From positions 22,072,566 through 22,136,565 of the forward strand of contig CM048839.1 in the NCBI GenBank assembly GCA_026545765.1: a stretch of DNA of 64,000 nucleotides, read 5' to 3'. The notes under the pieces were generated by a model, which saw only the letters and a program-made list of their open reading frames with translations, made no database searches and had not been told where the DNA came from. Shown here piece after piece: positions 1 through 11,953 of the stretch (position 1 is its first letter; each line of letters starts with the position of its first letter). A program made the position numbers and the translations under genes. The stretch is from Plantago major. Taxonomy: Eukaryota > Streptophyta > Magnoliopsida > Lamiales > Plantaginaceae.

Positions 1-142
1 AGTAAACTATAAATACTTAGAATAATTTAGAAAATGCAAGATTGAATAAATTAGAATATAGATTTTTCATTCAAGGTATGGGAAGCTAAGATTGGGACAA
101 ACAAAAAAGTAAAGTGCAAAGTTGAGATTGGGACGGAGGGAG
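1..142. mobile_element. Right end of a Stowaway-type MITE, left end outside window
   Basis: The segment ends in GGGACGGAGGGAG followed by TA at 143-144, the usual terminal motif and TA target site of Stowaway/Tc1-mariner-like MITEs. The sequence before it is AT-rich and non-coding. The other end would lie to the left of position 1, so element length and target duplication cannot be confirmed. Confidence 0.5.
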
Positions 143-1012
143 TATAACCAGCATCATTGTTTCCATAGTTTATCCACTAGCTTGGTCCACAACACAAATG
201 TAGACGGAAGATATAGGATGACAAGGTAATCTTAACCTAGACGGTAAAATCGAGAAAGTATACTTTACGTTGTATCTTGTACATAAAGGGTACTAAATAT
301 TGACACAGTCTAATTTGTGAGCATTAAATTAACCACTCTTTCAATTTATATACACTGACGAATTTTGGCACCAGAATTGTACGCGTAAGTTTCACTCGCC
401 TAACAACCCAAAGTCCCAAACTCTACGTGTCATCACCATATTTAATCTGGTGAATCATTTTAAAAGAAATGAAAAATAGTAAATGAAAATATCTTTGATA
501 TATTTTTCTTGAATTTTAGTTTTTTATTTAAATTCGGCAATGAACCAGACGGACGTCTCCACCTAAATATTTTGAACATATTTTTATTTTTCTATTTTTT
601 TTTCCCGATTAATTTTACAAATGACAAATGTCCAGGTAAATATTTTTGAATATTTTTTTTCTTTTTCTAAAAAAATTATTTACAAGATTAAATATGCTGA
701 CAACATGTGTCCAGCTCGATGGGTGGTCCGGCGTTTGTAACTTATGCATACAAATTCGGTGCCAAAAGTCATCGGAGGATACAAATTCAAAAAATGGTTA
801 ATTTAATGGCAACAAATTGGACTATATTATTTAGTACCAATCCTGTATATGGTACAACATAAGTGTACTTTCTGGATTATACCTGTAATCCAGATAACGT
901 TGCAAGGATAGGACCGAGATTGATCTGTCGTATTGACATCAGGTGACTGGTGACATAGAAATGATCAAACTGGAGAAACGATAATAACAATGGAGAAATT
1001 AAAATGAACTAC

Positions 1013-2970
1013 CTCAGCGCTAGACAAACCATGTAGGTTGTCAGTAAGGCCGTCTCCTGCATGCATGTGAAAGACATTTCAGACTGCACAAAATGCATTA
1101 AGTGACACAGGATGTAAGGAAATAATATGTGCTTATGAATCAGAGAGCCAATGATTTAATGTTCTTATTCTATCAGACATGAACAATGAACCTAACTGAG
1201 CTGTTTGGGTTCTGTACTCCGCACTCCAAAAGTGAATGTAACTGAAGTCCTGTTGCTTTAATGAAGTATTTGCTTGAGTAATATCTCAAGCACGCACCAG
1301 GATACAACCGTCTGACAATGACCCAGCTGTAACAAGCCCTCATGTTTCACACTCACCCCCAGTCACCAACATTAGCATAAACTGAGTCGAATATGTTGCT
1401 CTTCCCACTTTCAAATTTAAAACCAAGCACTATATTACTTTCCTTAGTTCATCATGTTTGATTTCCATTAAGTGCTCATTTCTCACATCTAAAGAATTTG
1501 ACATAGATACCATAATTGCAAATATGTAAGTTCCAGTTACAGGAAAGAAGTTAATGAAAGGTCGCCTAACAAAAGTTATTGAGAAAAAGGCTTTGTTATT
1601 GTTGTCTGAATATCATGATAGGTGAAAAAAGATGAATTTGTAGAAGGAAAGACCAAGGTGAAGTAGTACCTGTAAAGTTTCCAGAAACAAATGCACGGGA
1701 AGCATCTCTAAGTAATTACGCGACAAAAACCAAAAAAAGGGTATTAGTAATACATCTTCTAGCGTGAAACCTGTTGTTAAAATTGAATGTATTATTCGCT
1801 GTACATAATATGACATGAATCAAAGCCACATTATCATAACAAATTTATTGGCATCACATTCATTAAACTACTACATGTAAAAGTTTATGTTGCTTCAGCA
1901 AAATTTGATAATGAAAACAAAATTAGTTTACAAGACATCACCAACTTACTTTTTTTTTTTTTTTTTTGCCAACACTATGCCCAATTACTCAACTCGAACC
2001 CACACAAATCTTAGACGATATATCCTTAAGATGGCCTGCAAAAGTAAAGGTTTAATAGGCTTGAATAAATTCAGGATTCAATTTACTAATTCTTCAGAAC
2101 ACAGAAGTGGCACTGGTGTGTTGAGGAACAAATTCCATCCTCACTACTCTACCTACAAGTGATACTCAAAGAACATTCACTTTAGTAGAGATCTGCATTT
2201 AGTTTGTCATGCCGTGCTTTTTGCTTTCCCTAAGACGCATTGCATCAACGACATTTTCATTAACTAAGTAGAGACCTGAATTCCTCATACTAGTCATCCC
2301 TGAAGTCTGAATTCCTTCACTCTTAATTCAATCATACAGTACTGCTAATCTATCCCAAAGCAATCCATAAATCACATGAATGTCCCTCAGAAGCTTGATT
2401 TAATACTCAACACTAAAAACACACACTGACATAACACAAAACAAACTATATGAACACGAAATTAGCATGCCATAAGCATAAATCTAACTTCAAACGAAAC
2501 ATGGAGACTCGAGAGTTCTAAGTACCTTCCAGCAAAGTGATTATAGCCTCCTCCAGCACCATAATGACTCTTTCCCTTAGTCACATCAAACACTGATCTG
2601 CTTATTTCAAAATCAACAAAACCGAAAACGATCAATCTCTAACCAAACTTCAAATCAAAACATAAAAGCAGAAAGTTTACCCTAGAATAGCCAGCAGAAT
2701 AGGTAATCCAGGATCCGTGCCATTGTATGGAGCTAATTCTTCAACATTGAATAGTTTCTGCAAAAATGAAAAGAGAAGCCTAGAGTGAGAAACAAATACT
2801 AGTTTGAATTTGAATAGCGAGCGAGCTAAAGCAAAACCGAAAAGGAAATATGGAGGCATTACAGGTGGCGGAGGATTGGTTTGAGATTGTTCGTGAAAGA
2901 GGGATTTGAAGAGGAAGAAGGAAACGAGAGCTATAGAAATTGGAACACCGAGAAAAGGGGAAAATCTCAT
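1013..2970 (-). CDS. Cytochrome b5-like heme/steroid-binding protein (membrane-associated progesterone-binding, MAPR4-like), 5' part
   Basis: Five minus-strand exons can be joined in frame: 2970-2863, 2757-2681, 2597-2526, 1707-1670 and 1056-1013, all with GT/AG borders, giving the first 113 residues. Residues about 8-24 form a hydrophobic N-terminal anchor. From about residue 37 the protein follows the cytochrome b5-like MAPR fold: FNVEELAPYNGTD, then SVFDVTKGKSHYG, GGGYNHFAGRDASRAFVSG and GDGLTD. Plant members of this family are membrane-bound heme or steroid binders, mostly of the ER or plasma membrane. The gene must continue to the left: no further exon is visible in 1-1012, so the last intron exceeds 1 kb and the C-terminal part is outside the window. 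The start at 2970 is the first ATG before the hydrophobic anchor. Assignment to the MAPR4 subgroup is from memory of its conserved core and is less certain than the domain. Confidence 0.82.
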
Positions 2971-3632
2971 GCTGTACTTTATTCAGTTTTGGTTACTGAT
3001 TTGGAAGCTAACGAATCGAAGATCTCACTGATTGACTTTTACAGGAGCTTGCTTGATCGAGATTAACAATGGCTGTATGAAGGAATCACAGGACAATTGT
3101 AATTTCGCATCGCAGGAGCTCCACCAGTACAGTACCTACTACTACGGTACTACCACTATCAGTGTTGGGGTGTTTTGCAAAATCCATGTAAATGAAAGGA
3201 GAAAATTACAATTGGGTACCTTACTCGATTTTTATATGTCAAACAGGTGTCTATTTTTTTATATTTATATCTTGGTCCAAACACGGTAGGAATCACGACA
3301 CTTGTTTTTAACCGAGGTGCAATTGTTCGGGTAAAATACATTTTTAATACTGCATTCTGCATACATTATCGGCTTTGGAATTCTGAGTGGACAGATCCAA
3401 TTGAGGTGCACGGCATATGCACGAATCTTAATGTGTCCTTCACGAAAAATTCATGCCTAGGAGTGCTATCAGTGGTATTACCCCTCACAGTAGCAAGTGT
3501 GTCTCAGTGGATCCCCATTCACCTATCACACATAAATATTGTGGGCGGTACTTATGAGTAGCAGTTGATTCATATTTCATGGGTCATGGGTGAGACCAGC
3601 ATCTCATAAACCATAGTATGTACTATTACTGG
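2971..3632. other. Upstream region of the MAPR-like gene, no gene seen
   Basis: This contains the likely minus-strand promoter and 5' leader of the MAPR-like gene. ORFs here are short, overlap on both strands and resemble nothing known. No clear TATA box was picked out. Confidence 0.4.
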
Positions 3633-4279
3633 TAGGGGTGATCATAAAATCCGAAATCCGAAAATCTGATCCAAAAATTCGAAAATCCGATCCGATGTAT
3701 TCGGATCGGATTACGGATTATGATATTTTAGATCCGAAGATTTTCGGATTAATCCGATCCGATCTGTCGAATTTTCGGATTAATCCGAAAATCCAAATTA
3801 ATTAAAAAAATAGTATATATTTTTCCCCTTATTCTGTTGTTCCTTTGATGTTTTGTTGTTCAAGTTTGTTTAGGGTGCTAGGAAGTTGGATTTTGGCTGT
3901 TGGAAATATGCACTTTCTATTTTTACTTCAAAGAATGTAATCGACTAGTCGTTATTCTAGAACATAAACTCCAAATTTTTCGTATTTGTTGTTTTGGACT
4001 TGAAGTAAACTTATGAACTTTATTTTGTTTATTTTGAATGTGGAACTACTGAATTAGTATTTAATTTGGCTACGAAATGATATTTCAGTTTTTTTTTTTT
4101 TAATTAAAGTTCGGATTATTCGGATTAAATCCGATCCAATCCGAACTTTTTCGGATTAATCCGAAATCCGATCCGATCGTTCAGATCGGATTTCGGATTG
4201 AGCCTTTAGTGGTCCGAAACTTCGAATTGATCCGAACTTCGGATCAGATTGGATCGGATTAATCCGAACGTGCACCCTA
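3633..4279. mobile_element. Non-autonomous hAT-like element with 8-bp target duplication
   Basis: The element begins TAGGGGTG and ends CACCCTA, a short imperfect inverted repeat of hAT type. It is flanked by a perfect 8-bp direct repeat ATTACTGG at 3625-3632 and 4280-4287, the size expected for hAT transposition. Both sub-terminal parts are packed with copies of TCCGAT, CGGATT and CGGATTAATCCG, while the centre is plain AT-rich sequence. It has no coding capacity. The exact 8-bp duplication makes the boundaries secure; the superfamily call rests on duplication size and ends. Confidence 0.85.
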
Positions 4280-4463
4280 ATTACTGGTATTATGATCTCC
4301 TATTTTGTTATGTTTGCTACATGGTGTGCTTGTTCATTTATTGAGTTCTGGACATGAATACTAAGACCGTGTAACAGATTACACATAACAAAAGAAATTG
4401 TATCATTTCCACAAATATTGGTATTCTAAAATCGGAGACCAATTCGGTCATATTTAATCAGGA

Positions 4464-5290
4464 ATGTTAAACGCATGACAGTTTTTACTAAACGCATGAC
4501 ATTTTTCTAACATTTTGCGAATCTCACCAAAATTATAGTAATTTATAAAACAACCCATTAACTTCAAAATAATACAATTTTATCCGAAAACATTTCAAAT
4601 TTTGCATTTCAACTCCCTTATATACATCTTCCTCTTTCAATCTTCAAACGAACAAAATCGAAGAACACGAAGAAACATCAAAGGAAGGTTAGTTTTTTTA
4701 TTAGAATTAATTATTCAAAAAAAATGTCATAAACAAATAAAAAATTAATCAAATCATACACAATAAAACATTAGAATTAATTACTTTAAAAAAAATCCGG
4801 TCAAAACGGGTCACATTTCGTCATGCCACTGTTCTGGTCAGCTTTGAAGCTGACCAAAATAGCGCTTGGTGTGTTCAAAGCTGACCAGAATTCTGGTCAA
4901 CTTTGATATGTCTACCAAGAGCGTTCTAGTAAGTTGTATGTCTACCAGACATTTTTTGCCATTTTTTTGATATTTTTTGCGAAATTTTAGTGAAATCTTA
5001 GCTAATTTAAGTATACGAACGTAATAAAATAATTATAAACTATAAATATCAAATTAATACAATTCATGCCTCTTCAGATTCACCATCGTTGCCATAGTCC
5101 GGCCAATACTTGTACGACATGATTTTTTGTTCTCGTATTGTATTGTAGTGTGTTTACAATTATATAGTTTTGAAGATGTGAGGTATTGTGGGGTTTAGTG
5201 AAATATAGAATAAATATGGGACTAACTTTTATATTTATATTATTTGAAAAACCTTTTACAATATGTTAAAAATTGTTCCGCATTTAACAT
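4464..5290. mobile_element. Short non-autonomous MULE-like element
   Basis: The left end starts ATGTTAAACGCATGACA and the right end, read on the minus strand, starts ATGTTAAATGCGGAACA, giving an imperfect terminal inverted repeat. The left end closely resembles the terminus of the large MULE at 7822-29604, including the second TAAACGCA motif a few bases inside. A short minus-strand ORF at about 5120-5064 (MSYKYWPDYGNDGESEEA) may be a remnant transposase start. No convincing target duplication was found, so the borders may be a few bases off. Confidence 0.5.
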
Positions 5291-6008
5291 CTACCTTTTT
5301 AATATGTTGTGCCTACCATTATGCTCTCGAGAGTTTGATAAATGCTTCTAATTTTCACTAGCATAATTTGTGTTTTTATAAGACTTCCTCAGATGAAAAT
5401 AAACATCAAAGAAGCTTCTGTATCATCTGTCCCGTGAAGAAAAAACCTATCGAGGCAAATAAGGCCAAAGTCTTGAGCAATTTTCCTATGCAATAATTGT
5501 AGCTACAGTAAAAGTGGATAACGGTTGGTTGGTTGTTACCACCAGTGGTAAAGGTCTTTTAATTAAGTAAGGCCCTGCTCGAATGTAAAACAGCATTGAA
5601 TAGGCCCTCAAAAAGGCCGACGGTCATTTGGACAATTAGTCGCATGTAGAAAATATCAGTGATTAAAAAAAAAAAAAAAAAAAAATTGGACAAATTCTCT
5701 AATCCAAACAGTCAACAAGTGGACCTGTCAATTTCCATGTCTGGACGATACAAGAAAATTCCAGTTTTGCTGGCCTAGAGGCCCTAGACAACAACTACAA
5801 GCAAAAATCCATTAATATCCAATTGGAACATGTTAATGTCAAGTTCAATCAATAAACCCGTCACAATTCATTCGTCCAATCTTCATTCCTATATTCATGT
5901 ATCGGATTTACAATGCAATATCTTCCAAAATGTATTAGCAGAATAACTGAATTGTTGGGAATAATGATTTTGTAAATTGATTGGACTAAGAACTTGATTT
6001 CTATCTAA
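5291..6008. other. Non-coding stretch with a poly(A) run
   Basis: No gene or conserved motif is recognised. An uninterrupted run of about 21 A lies at 5665-5685. No coding sequence or target duplication ties it to a retroposon. Confidence 0.3.
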
Positions 6009-6010
6009 TA

Positions 6011-6219
6011 CTCCCTCCATTTCATAAAAAGTATTACATTTTATTATTATTAATCGTTTTCGCGTTTCATTAATTCTACTTAAACGATATTAATTAAATT
6101 TTTATAATATGATTTTATTAAATTATTTACTATTATCGTTTATGAGTAATTTGTGGTCAAACTCGAAGACAGTTGACCGTTAAAGTCAAAATGTAACACT
6201 TTTTCTGAAATGGAGTGAG
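6011..6219. mobile_element. Stowaway-type MITE
   Basis: The inverted ends are CTCCCTCCATTTC on the left and GAAATGGAGTGAG on the right, followed internally by matching sequence around ATTACATTTT and AAAATGTAACAC. Both sides are flanked by TA (6009-6010 and 6220-6221). At 209 bp and non-coding, it fits the Stowaway class. Confidence 0.75.
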
Positions 6220-6712
6220 TATAAATTGTTGTGATTGGTTGAGCGGTAAGGAAGTTGAAGGTAAAAGCGGCAGATGTTTGGGATCATTAGGTCCTTATGG
6301 TGTGATTTTCTTCAAAATGGAATCGATCATGGTGTGATTTTTTTCCAAAATGAAGTGTTGTGTTTCGTATAATGAAGTACTTAGCCAATTGATTTATCAT
6401 TGATTTTATATGTAAACATGCAATATAATATCAAATTCTAAAAACTATGGTGTGTGTGGAATTTACATTGATGGTCATGTACTCCCGATGAAAAACATCC
6501 TAGTAGTATTTTATTTTATGTAAATTATACGCCCTCCATTCAAGAATATTATTCTTATAATTGGGCAACAATCGTGTTTAAATATGGAAACTACAAACTT
6601 TTTTCCCTTATTACAACAACAAGAAGAAAAGGCTTTTTTCTTATTGTGATACTTTAAGTTGAAATTCACTTAACCAAGTGACCACATATGAGTTGCCGAC
6701 TCATTTTTCAAC

Positions 6713-6925
6713 GGGCTATTAGTTCAGTGGTAGAGTGCGGCCCTAATAATTGTGTCGTTGTGTATGGGCTAATTTGAGGGCTCTCAGTCACATAGATAGT
6801 TCAATGTGTTCATCGGCGTCTGACACTGAGATATTGTGGATCATCCAAGATACTAGCATGGCATACTTCTCCTATTCAAACCGGGTTTGAAGCCAAACCT
6901 CTCCTCAGGAGGGTAGATGGGATGT
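6713..6925 (+). pseudogene. Nuclear plastid DNA insertion: decayed chloroplast trnI-GAU, 5' exon and start of its intron
   Basis: The segment starts GGGCTATTAGTTCAGTGGT and passes through an anticodon-arm region, continuing into sequence I recognise as the group II intron of the chloroplast trnI-GAU gene in the rRNA operon spacer (ATAGTTCAATGTG, CATCGGCG, GTGGATCATCCAAG, CCTCAGGAGG). The 3' exon is absent. Relative to the remembered plastid sequence most changes are C-to-T or G-to-A, as expected when plastid DNA is methylated and deaminated in the nucleus. The tRNA cannot be functional. The right border is approximate because similarity fades after 6925. Confidence 0.8.
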
Positions 6926-7048
6926 TGTGTTTCTCGAATTGATCTCTCATTTGAGGTTGCCCTGAACAGTATATACCCCATGTTAGAAGAAATTGAAAGT
7001 TATTGAACCTAGGGATCATTGCTTGTTACTACCACAATTAATCTACAA

Positions 7049-7080
7049 CTAGTACTAACCCGTGGCGATGCCACGGTATA
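7049..7080 (-). mobile_element. Candidate Helitron 3' end
   Basis: Read on the minus strand, a GC-rich hairpin (CCGTGGC, loop ATC, GCCACGG) is followed by GTTAGTA and then CTAG, with T as the next base. A short hairpin about ten bases before a terminal CTRR, inserted before T, is the hallmark of a Helitron 3' end. The matching 5' TC end would lie at higher coordinates and was not found, so the extent of the element is unknown. Confidence 0.4.
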
Positions 7081-7594
7081 GTTTATTTTTAATAATTAAT
7101 TGAAATGTGAGGATTAAATAAATTAATCGAAAAAAAAGATAGTCAAAAACTCCTTGTAGACAACGTTGGTCGTGATGTCGGTCGGTAGTCATTCTTCATC
7201 CAATATTATATCATTGAGTGTTTATTTAATTATGTTAACTATAGAAAATGTAAAAATAGGGTCCTACCATACCCGACTTGTTAATTAGTAACATGTACAT
7301 GGTTTTTTTACAAAAAAATCTATCCCTCAAACGGAACCAAAATAAAATACAAAAGTATACAAAACAATCAATAGGGTTGTTCCCAACAATCTCGCGGTGA
7401 TATGTGGTCACCCCACCACACACACACACACAAATATTATACAAACGTAATTTCACATGTCACGGTTATTTTTTCCAACCCACCGGTTCCCAGCAACCCC
7501 GCGATGGTATGCGTCACCCCACCAAAGACACAAAAATTATTATTCTACGAACATAATTTCACATGGTACGGTTGCCCTCCCCACCCACCGGGCC
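7053..7594. other. Non-coding stretch with CA repeat and degenerate internal duplication
   Basis: No gene is seen. A short CA microsatellite lies at 7417-7432. The block around GTCACCCCACCA and TAATTTCACATG occurs twice (about 7408-7465 and 7513-7568), so part of this stretch is a diverged duplication. It may belong to the putative Helitron ending at 7049. Confidence 0.35.
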
Positions 7595-7821
7595 CGTTAT
7601 GGATGAAGAAAATAAAGAGAAGATAGAAGAGAGTTTTCCCGCCTAAAGAGTATACCGGACCCCCCCCCTCCCGGCCCGTCATGGAGATCAAGAAAATACA
7701 AAGAAGATAGAAGACATTTTCCCCGCCTAGAGAGTATCAGCTGATCCCCGCCCTCCCCTGACTCATTATGGAGTTCATGAAAGTAGAGAGAAAATCTAAG
7801 AAAGTTTCCCCACCTAAAGAG
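7595..7821. repeat. About 84-bp tandem repeat array, left part
   Basis: A unit containing TTATGGA, then AAGATAGAAGA, then CCCGCCTAAAGAGTAT recurs with a spacing of about 84 bp (markers near 7595, 7679 and 7764). The array is interrupted at 7821 by the MULE and resumes at 29605-29720 with the same motifs (AAAGAGTATCAG, CTCGTTATGGAGATCA). The original site was therefore one continuous array. Confidence 0.65.
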
Positions 7822-8460
7822 CAGCAATGTTAAACGCAGCACGTTTTTGGCTAAACGCAACACAAATATTTTATAAGTTGACGAAAATGCCCCTAGCTAA
7901 AAAAAACTTATGAAATACGAAAAAATTTAAAAAACTCGTATATACATACGAAAACATTATCTAACATGTAATGGACAAGAATAACAACAAGAACACAAAT
8001 CGGAAAAAATTTTGAATTTTTTTTTTTGCGAAAAATATTTCGGTTATAAAAATATTTACAAAAAACTGAAGTAATTTCGAATTTTTTTTTTTTTTAAAAA
8101 AAAATGAAGGTTATGAAATGGCCGGTTTTAAAACCAGCCATTTCTTAATTTGGCCGGTTTTAAAACCGGCCAGTTCATAATCTGGGTATATATATATATA
8201 TATTTTTAAATTGAAAGTAATTTGGAAATTAAAAAAAAAAAGCGAAAATGATGTGGCGGTTTTAAACCGCCAATGAGAAATGGCCGGTTTAAAAGCCTAA
8301 AGTGATTTGGCCGGTTTTCAAACCGGCCACATCCGATTCCTAGTTTTTTTTTTCTGTTTTTTTTTTTAATTTGTTTTTTTACTTTTTTAATTGGTTTTAA
8401 TTGTTTTTCTTTTTTTTTTTAATTTTGGAAATTGATTCTGTTTTTTTTTTCCTTTCTATA
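7822..8460. repeat. MULE left terminal inverted repeat
   Basis: The outer about 150 bases match the reverse complement of 29455-29604 almost base for base. Further inside, both ends carry copies of the 20-bp palindrome GGCCGGTTTTAAAACCGGCC and shorter relatives, separated by A- or T-runs. On this side about five copies lie between 8118 and 8335. The inner limit is judged by eye. Confidence 0.8.
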
Positions 8461-9527
8461 AATTGATTTATATAATTATTTGTTTGTTTTTGCGTTTTGC
8501 TAATTCAAATTTGCAATCGGGTTTGAAATTTGAACAAGGATACAAACTTGAATAGGAAAATATTACATCAATAACTTCATCAAAAGTAATATACAATACG
8601 ACTATAATATCAAATAACGTACTAATATGAAAGACTAGATACTTAATTTGGAATTAAATCTTGCAAGTGTTCGCAAACTTGATCAACAATCGTTAATATG
8701 TCTTGCATCTGCATATACTGCCTGTTTAGTGGAGTGATGCGTCCGAGCATTGCAGCAACCATTCGTAGCCTCTACAAATAAAAATGAAATAGAAATAAGG
8801 ATTTTGATAATACAAGCAAACATCGTGTATGTATATATTGAATGTATATGAAACATACCACGCCTGGATCCATAGTGGCTGGTTGGAATTGTTGAGTTGG
8901 ATTAAATGATTGAAGGTGTCACTTGGATATGCGACGTTGTCGAAACCGGTTTACGTCTGTTGGAATTGTTTCATGACCAAATTGCACTCATGACTTGTTG
9001 ATCGAAATTACATCGATAGTTCATGAAGTCTTCGAATGAGTCCCGAACGGAATGAGAACATCGGTAGAGTGATGGTTGTGGTGGCCTCTGTACAAGCAAT
9101 GGTTTTATCAGTTCCTTAGGAATGTACTGGGGGTATCCGAACTGCCGCATAACACGGTCTGGCATGTAAGCCTCCATAACCTTCAGACAATGAATAATTC
9201 CCCTATATTGTGATATGGGGAATGCCTCATCCGCCATTGTTCCGAATGGTGTCCAATTCACCTATTCATGAGAGGCAAGTAACATAAGTGTATATAATTT
9301 TAAAAAAAAAAAAATGAAAGAAGAGTAAAACTTAATTGAATGTCATACTTCATTTGATTTAACATTGTCCAATGCAGTTTTGTACATAAGATGTATAGAA
9401 TCTTCATCGTCGGTTCCCAAGTTCCATCTCTGAAGATGTGGAAAATACCGGTATATCCACGCCTGAAATAGTTTAAAGACTTGATTGAAATGATCTTTTC
9501 TAAAGTTATGTAAAAATTGTATGTATG

Positions 9528-9532
<5 letters not shown>

Positions 9533-9608
<76 letters not shown>
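9533..9608. repeat. (AT)n microsatellite
   Basis: About 37 uninterrupted AT units lie inside the MULE, in the PMD gene intron just upstream of the 9462-9349 exon. A shorter AT run follows near 9640-9658. The poly-Ile/Tyr reading frame it creates is not a gene. Confidence 0.9.
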
Positions 9609-9613
<5 letters not shown>

Positions 9614-10965
9614 CACATTTTACTAGATATTTCTATATTATATTATATATATATATATAGAGGGGCGAACTCATAAGTGAAAGATGACCATCTATCCTGC
9701 TTTGCAATTGATACGTGTTGCAATTCCCAACCGTTCTGCATCTTGATTTGCAAGTCGTGACTCCCATGCGTCTGAGACAACCTCATTCAGTTAACGAGGA
9801 ATCAGAAACCCGACAGGCACTCGATGACCAGATTTGTCGACAAATAGAGATGTGCCTAACAACCACAACAAGTACATGATAGTGTGTGATTCCGGTGGTA
9901 GAGTTTGTGCTTTTAAAGTTGCCTCAATGGTGCTACGCTTGAAACCAGCACTTTTAAAGTTGGATTTCACTAAGGCTTCAGTCATTTGCATATGAGTTGC
10001 TAATGCCACCTTAAGTGCTTCTGGTGCGGCTTTTGCCTTAACAGCACGACCATGAACAAGGACTCCGAGCAAATAGTGGACATCATGCAGTGTTATTGTC
10101 ATCTCACCAAATGGCATGTGAAAGGTATTGGTTTCAGGATGCCACCGTTCAACAAATGCACTAATCAAAGGCATGTTGATCTTCGGATGCATATAGTTCG
10201 GCAAGCGTGCCAGACATGTGTTGTTGACAATATGAATGACACCATCGTTCAGATAGTCTCTGAAACGGCCTAAAGACCGGGGCTTGTCAAATCCCTCGAG
10301 AATATTGCGGTCCTGTAGATTTCAAATCTCAGTAAGAATAGTCGGATTTTAAAAAACTGGAATGCACAGTTGTGAAAAAATTGAAGTAACTTACAATTCC
10401 TATCCATATGGAGTGAGCAATGTGGCCTAGAAATCCGGTGAGTAACTCCGCATTTGTAGGGCCACCAGGAATACCGTGTGTGAGTTCTCTCCACGCCTCA
10501 TTAGGTTCTGCCTGTCCAGGGTCTCCGCTTCCACCCTCATAATCAGGCTCTGCTTCATGCACACGGTCTCCGCTTGTACCCTCTCGTTGATTATGGCCAC
10601 CCCTGACAGAAGAACCATAAATGTGCTGGTTATAAACATTACCAGCAGTGTTATGAATGTTGTGTTCAACTGACATCGATCTCCGGCCCGAACGCATAGA
10701 CTGTCTATGTGGGGTGAAGTTTACATCAAAAGGAATTTCAGCTTCATCTCTACGCATAGACTCTGAGCGGATAGAACCGGGTGTCACGAACGAGTCTTCT
10801 CTCGGCGGGGGTGATTCCATTTCATCAGAACTTCCCTCAGTTTGTTGCATTAATCTGTCCCTCATTGCTCTAGCTGATTGAGCAATTGGACCTCTAGTTT
10901 TGCCACCAATGTTGTTTAGTCGTCCAGAATATTGATCGACTGGTATTTCTGGAATCTCCTTGACC

Positions 10966-10970
10966 AATCT
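10966..10970. repeat. Target site duplication AATCT, left copy
   Basis: AATCT stands directly before the TGTTGGGGG start of the left LTR. The identical pentamer follows the right LTR at 25310-25314. A 5-bp duplication is the normal size for Ty3/gypsy integration. Confidence 0.95.
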
Positions 10971-11933
10971 TGTTGGGGGTCTAACTCCACAATCACTTAG
11001 ATTTATTTAACTCTTCCAAATGGTGCCAAGATGAGAGGCTCCTTGCTAGGTGAGGATCGAAGCGTAAGAACCAGCTGCCAACTACCCCTGATAAGACCTG
11101 CACACTTGAGCGCGGGGGGGGGGGGGGGGGGGGTGGATTATTACCCGGTTTGCCAAGTGTCAAACCGGGATGAGACTTTACTCGAGAGTGACTGCGGATC
11201 GACTCTGTATAGTGCTCGTGATGTGACTAGTGAGAAGACTTGTTCGAAGTGACTTACTTGAAGTGCCTTGCTTATTGGGATATGTACCCTATTTATAGGC
11301 TACCATTGAGATGGAAGGCCTTGCTAGGATCGCGCCATGTGTACGTCTAGGATTGAGCCACCAATGCTAAGATGAGGCCCATAGCCCAATAATGAAGCTT
11401 TAGCCCATGCCATCTTGGGCCTTAGGGGTAATTTGGTCATTATTGGGAGAGTTCTTGAGGATGTGACAGAGTCTGCCGAGATCTCCGGTTCGGAGGGGTC
11501 GGTCCGGATGTCTGATCCGGACAAGACTGTCGGATGAGGAAGTTCCTGTCATCCAACTCTTCCGATTCGGAGCTCATGGGTTCGGACATCTCACTCTTTG
11601 GTGCCCACTTGCTTGGTAGCCTTTGAGATGGTCACGCTGGATCCGAGTTAACATCCGTATCGGAGTCTTTGGGTCGGAGGGGGTGCTGACTTAGCACTAT
11701 GCTCCTTTCTCAGGGAGGCTCGGACTATGGTGGCTCGGACCTATGGTTCCGGGTCGGGCCTTGCAGGTCCTAATCCTTTGTCCCTTTCTTTCAGGGTGGG
11801 TCGGACCATAGGTGGTCTGCCCGGATCGGACCATTGGCTCGGACATAAGTGCCTCGGATCCGTTGGATGACTTGGGATGCCTTAGGATTCGCCTAGGTCC
11901 TTTATGATTGGACGACATATTTCCAGATCAACA
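10971..11933 (-). repeat. Tat element 3' LTR (left copy)
   Basis: It runs from TGTTGGGGGTC to GATCAACA on the plus strand, so in element orientation it starts TGTTGATC and ends CCCCCAACA. A run of 20 G lies at 11114-11133. Sequence matches 24347-25309 apart from scattered transitions and a rearranged patch near 11516-11550. Confidence 0.95.
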
Positions 11934-11953
11934 TATGTCCCCTAGTTTCCAAG
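11934..11953 (-). other. Polypurine tract of the Tat element
   Basis: Read on the minus strand, AAACTAGGGGACATA lies directly before the 3' LTR start TGTTGATC. A purine-rich tract at this place primes plus-strand DNA synthesis in LTR elements. It is imperfect, with interspersed pyrimidines. Confidence 0.6.

Noticed and set aside
6713-6790. Functional tRNA-Ile gene
   Set aside because: The 3' half is missing, the arms carry many substitutions, and the following sequence is chloroplast group II intron; it is a plastid-derived remnant.
9343-9618. 91-codon ORF starting [10 protein letters not shown]
   Set aside because: The N-terminal half is a translated (AT)n microsatellite; only the C-terminal 38 codons are a real PMD exon.
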